The notes under the pieces: generated by a model
The model's input: only the letters and a program-made list of their open reading frames with translations
Told to the model about the DNA's origin: nothing
Database searches by the model: none
Made by a program: the position numbers and the translations under genes
Assembly (NCBI GenBank): GCA_045586905.1
Contig: JAZNBF010000007.1
Coordinates: 1-16,766, forward strand
From: RGIG1828 sp045586905
Lineage (GTDB): Bacteria; Bacillota; Clostridia; UMGS1810
DNA: 16,766 nt
Direction of reading: 5' to 3'
Part shown: piece by piece, positions 15,307-16,766 of the stretch
Layout of the letters: each line of letters begins with the position of its first letter
How positions within the stretch are numbered: position 1 is the first letter of the stretch

Positions 15307-15346
15307 AAAAAAACCGATGTTTCGGCAAAGAAAGCGAAAAATCGGT
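15307..15346 (-). terminator. Attenuator-like terminator in the carB leader
   Basis: ACCGATTTTTCG (15346-15335) pairs with CGAAACATCGGT (15324-15313) over 12 positions with one mismatch, followed by seven Ts to 15307. It lies between the carB promoter and the carB start, so it must be bypassed for expression. Its 3' arm (CCGAAACA, 15325-15318) can alternatively pair with TGTTTTCGG at 15428-15420 in the leader, with one bulged base. Confidence 0.82.
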
Positions 15347-15349
15347 ACT

Positions 15350-15469
15350 TCAATCAGAAATATTAAAAATAAAATCAAATGATAAGGAATGAATTTCAAA
15401 AACAGATGTCCCACAAAAACCGAAAACAGAAGCAGTATTAGTGTTCAGTTTGGATTTCGGGGTATGCAT
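15350..15469 (-). CDS. Putative 39-residue leader peptide upstream of carB
   Basis: Open frame from ATG 15469 to TGA 15350, with AAAGGAG 9 nt upstream, as good as any ribosome site in the window. The peptide starts MHTPKSKLNTNTASV and its second half is rich in Phe (6 of 39) encoded by U-rich codons. It contains no Arg, so classical arginine-codon attenuation is not supported. The stop codon is 3 nt before the terminator stem, so a ribosome finishing the peptide would cover the 5' arm of the hairpin and favour read-through. This arrangement resembles pyrimidine-operon attenuation in enteric bacteria, where UTP-dependent pausing in U-tracts couples translation to polymerase. No similarity to a known leader peptide is recognised, and whether it is translated is inference. 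Confidence 0.5.
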   Translation of the reverse strand: MHTPKSKLNTNTASVFGFCGTSVFEIHSLSFDFIFNISD

Positions 15470-15511
15470 CTAGAAAATCTCCTTTCAAATCAACGTATAT
15501 TTATCTTTAAA

Positions 15512-15540
15512 ATAATATCATATATAAGCTTTTTTGTCAA
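15512..15540 (-). promoter_or_regulatory. Predicted sigma-A promoter for carB
   Basis: Minus strand TTGACA at 15540-15535, 17-bp spacer, TATTAT at 15517-15512 preceded by TGA (extended -10). The start would be near 15505, giving a leader of about 220 nt before carB. The 15541-15610 stretch behind it holds only a weak AT-only inverted repeat followed by T8, possibly a poor terminator for the upstream hydrolase gene. Confidence 0.88.
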
Positions 15541-15610
15541 CACAAAAATGTTCATAAAACTATTGAATGTAAACGAGAAAAAAAAGGCATAATACACATA
15601 TTAAACAAAG

Positions 15611-16444
15611 TCAATGAAAGACATTTAATCTGTACTTATCAGGATTTATTCCGAAAACCTGAACCGTCTTCACTGTTTCAGACCTCGCTATATCTGCCGG
15701 TGTGACAACAGAACCTCCGTTATAATCAACATCTATACCCGCTGCTTTGTAGGCTTGCCACACTATATGTGAACAGTGTGAGCCGGACGGGTTATTTTCG
15801 TCGGATTTATCTTTTTTTATAAAGCCTGTAAAAAGATTGTAGTCAATACCCACAAGAGTCTCTTTTGCATAAGAGGCAGCTTTTTTGGCAATTTCTTCAT
15901 CTGTATGGCGCAAAATTATAAAAGCCGGATATTTCTGCCATGATTCAATATGAGAAAGCATCGACTTATTCCCTATTGATTTGTGTTCTAAAATCTCTCC
16001 ACATGTTGCATCTGTAACAATAGCAGCATGACCGTGACGCCAGTCTAAAGTGTGGGTGTTGAAGGTAATAAGAACATCGCCATCTTTGAGAGGTACCATG
16101 GGAGTTTTCTGATTCAATGTTTTTTCTTCGCAGGTGACGGGGAAAAAGATGTAGTGCTTTTTTGACTTAGGTTTTTCAAAGTATAATGCATGTATTCTTC
16201 TGATAATTTCTGCTTTGTCGCTTTCAATTAAATCACGGCAGGATGCAGGTGATATACCCGTTTGAGAAAATATCAGGCTATAATCTTCATCTGTCAGTAC
16301 ATCTTTGGCCAAAACATCATCTATGCTTTGTTTTTGATACTCCGGCACATAAAACATATTGGAAATACAAAAACAATGCCTGACAACAAATATTAATAGA
16401 ATTATCATAAAAATATAAAAGGTCTTAGTTTTTACAAAGCGCAT
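15611..16444 (-). CDS. YiiX-type permuted papain-fold (NlpC/P60-superfamily) hydrolase, membrane-anchored or exported
   Basis: 277 residues from ATG 16444, which has GGGGTGA 8 nt upstream. The longer open frame to 16609 would run through the promoter and into the tRNA, so it is rejected. The N-terminus (KTKTFYIFMIILLIFVV, about 5-21) is a signal peptide or membrane anchor. A long helical region of about 100 residues precedes the catalytic domain, which shows the permuted order of YiiX/DUF830 proteins: GDVLI at 122-126, HGHAAIV at 137-143 with catalytic H139, EHKSIG at 153-158, and the nucleophile in SHCSHIVWQAYKAAGID, C224. Known relatives are amidases or thioesterases acting on peptides or lipids; the substrate here is unknown, possibly cell wall. 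It has its own promoter and is divergent from tRNA-Met. Confidence 0.82.
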   Translation of the reverse strand: MRFVKTKTFYIFMIILLIFVVRHCFCISNMFYVPEYQKQSIDDVLAKDVLTDEDYSLIFSQTGISPASCRDLIESDKAEIIRRIHALYFEKPKSKKHYIFFPVTCEEKTLNQKTPMVPLKDGDVLITFNTHTLDWRHGHAAIVTDATCGEILEHKSIGNKSMLSHIESWQKYPAFIILRHTDEEIAKKAASYAKETLVGIDYNLFTGFIKKDKSDENNPSGSHCSHIVWQAYKAAGIDVDYNGGSVVTPADIARSETVKTVQVFGINPDKYRLNVFH

Positions 16445-16465
16445 TATCACTGTCACCCCATGTAT

Positions 16466-16494
16466 ATTATAAGCTTTTTGATATATTAAATCAA
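16466..16494 (-). promoter_or_regulatory. Predicted sigma-A promoter for the YiiX-type hydrolase gene
   Basis: TTGATT at 16494-16489, 17-bp spacer, perfect TATAAT at 16471-16466 on the minus strand. The transcript would begin about 15 nt before the ATG, leaving just room for the GGGGTGA ribosome site. Confidence 0.75.
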
Positions 16495-16542
16495 CATTTA
16501 TACAAATAAATAAAATTAAAACAGTTTTTTTCAAAAAAATGC

Positions 16543-16571
16543 TTGACAAATTTGTTATATTATAGTAAAAT
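16543..16571 (+). promoter_or_regulatory. Predicted promoter for tRNA-Met
   Basis: Perfect TTGACA at 16543-16548, 17-bp spacer, TAAAAT at 16566-16571, with about 30 nt to the tRNA 5' end. It is divergent from the hydrolase promoter, with about 48 bp between the two -35 boxes. Confidence 0.8.
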
Positions 16572-16601
16572 TGTCTCTGTTGCTGAAAGGCAAATACATT
16601 T

Positions 16602-16675
16602 GGCGGCATAGCTCAGTTGGCTAGAGCATGCGGTTCATACCCGCAGTGTCGATGGTTCAAACCCGTCTGCCGCTA
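16602..16675 (+). tRNA. tRNA-Met (CAT), elongator type
   Basis: A 74-nt cloverleaf. The acceptor stem GGCGGCA pairs with TGCCGCT (G1-U72 wobble), the D arm contains AGCTCAGTTGGCTAGAGC, the anticodon stem-loop TGCGG-TTCATAC-CCGCA has anticodon CAT at 16636-16638, and the T arm contains GGTTCAAACC. The discriminator is A and no CCA is encoded, so 3' trimming (RNase Z) and CCA addition are needed. The paired first base pair and the anticodon stem without three G-C pairs next to the loop argue against initiator tRNA. It resembles Firmicutes elongator tRNA-Met more than the lysidine-modified tRNA-Ile(CAT). Confidence 0.95.
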
Positions 16676-16680
16676 TTAAA

Positions 16681-16712
16681 AAATCCGTACACTAAGGTGT
16701 GCGGATTTTTTT
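16681..16712 (+). terminator. Intrinsic terminator after tRNA-Met
   Basis: AATCCGTACAC (16682-16692) pairs with GTGTGCGGATT (16697-16707) with one G-U, loop TAAG, followed by a T-run to 16712. It begins 6 nt after the tRNA 3' end, so the tRNA is a single-gene transcript. Confidence 0.93.
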
Positions 16713-16766
16713 GTTATTCCGTATAAATATAATTATAAATGCGACCCCCCTGTTTGTTTCGGGGAG

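Noticed and set aside
15284..15540. T-box or PyrR-type control of carB
   Set aside because: No T-box core (AGGGTGG...ACCGCG) and no recognisable PyrR anti-antiterminator loop are present.
15389..15592. Plus-strand open frame of 67 codons antisense to the carB leader
   Set aside because: No ribosome site, low-complexity Lys/Ile/Phe composition, and it overlaps the well-supported carB promoter and leader on the other strand.
16445..16609. Upstream extension of the YiiX-type hydrolase frame by 55 residues
   Set aside because: It would run through the hydrolase promoter and into the tRNA-Met gene; ATG 16444 has a good ribosome site and starts a clear membrane signal.
16602..16675. Initiator tRNA-fMet or tRNA-Ile(CAT)
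   Set aside because: The first acceptor pair can form (G-U) and the anticodon stem lacks the three G-C pairs of initiators; the body resembles Firmicutes elongator tRNA-Met rather than tRNA-Ile2.
16745..16764. C-run and GGGG at the right window edge that could pair as a hairpin
   Set aside because: Only four base pairs around a 10-base loop, cut by the window end; no gene or terminator tail can be supported.

Overview
The window reads as a chromosomal segment of a low-GC, Gram-positive Clostridia-type bacterium, probably an uncultured gut Oscillospiraceae-like lineage. Supporting this are strong Shine-Dalgarno sites, sigma-A promoters of TTGACA/TATAAT type, a DUF5685/J-domain gene pair, an LTA-synthase-like polymerase, a tRNA-Met without an encoded CCA, and a ZTP riboswitch on purine genes. 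There is no rRNA, phage, insertion sequence or CRISPR array. Taxonomy is inference from gene style only.

Layout, left to right. (1) Positions 1-452, minus strand: 5' part of a repeat protein with DUF4379-type zinc ribbons, cut by the window edge, preceded by four 10-bp-phased heptamers resembling Spo0A boxes. (2) Positions 569-3853, minus: a probable operon of ribonuclease Z, an LTA-synthase-like phosphoglycerol transferase and a small Dabb-domain protein. (3) Positions 4012-5133, plus: a THUMP-domain rRNA guanine methyltransferase (YpsC/RlmL type), separated from the next group by a bidirectional terminator. (4) Positions 5169-8693, minus: a five-gene operon of DUF5685, J-domain protein, six-helix membrane protein, DUF4380 mutarotase-like protein and a PepSY lipid-anchored or membrane-anchored protein. 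Most of it has no assigned function. (5) Positions 8845-9963, plus: rodA, driven by an extended -10 promoter and ended by a second bidirectional terminator. (6) Positions 10019-12109, minus: the last two steps of IMP synthesis, carried by a stand-alone AICAR transformylase and an archaeal-type PurO IMP cyclohydrolase, under a consensus promoter and a ZTP riboswitch with terminator. (7) Positions 12110-15540, minus: carB alone, behind a leader that holds a 39-codon open frame with a strong ribosome site and a terminator placed 3 nt after its stop codon, which looks like an attenuator. (8) Positions 15611-16444, minus: a YiiX-type permuted papain-fold hydrolase, divergent from an elongator tRNA-Met at 16602-16675 that has its own promoter and terminator.

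Functionally the window groups cell-envelope genes (LTA synthase, RodA, YiiX-type hydrolase), RNA maturation (RNase Z, rRNA methyltransferase, tRNA) and nucleotide biosynthesis (PurO, AICAR transformylase, CarB). The nucleotide genes carry the richest regulation. ZTP, the alarmone for low 10-formyl-tetrahydrofolate, should switch on the enzymes around the folate-dependent AICAR step. The carB leader suggests attenuation coupled to translation or pyrimidine supply.

The least explained parts are the carB leader, the DUF5685/J-domain operon and the tandem Spo0A-like boxes.
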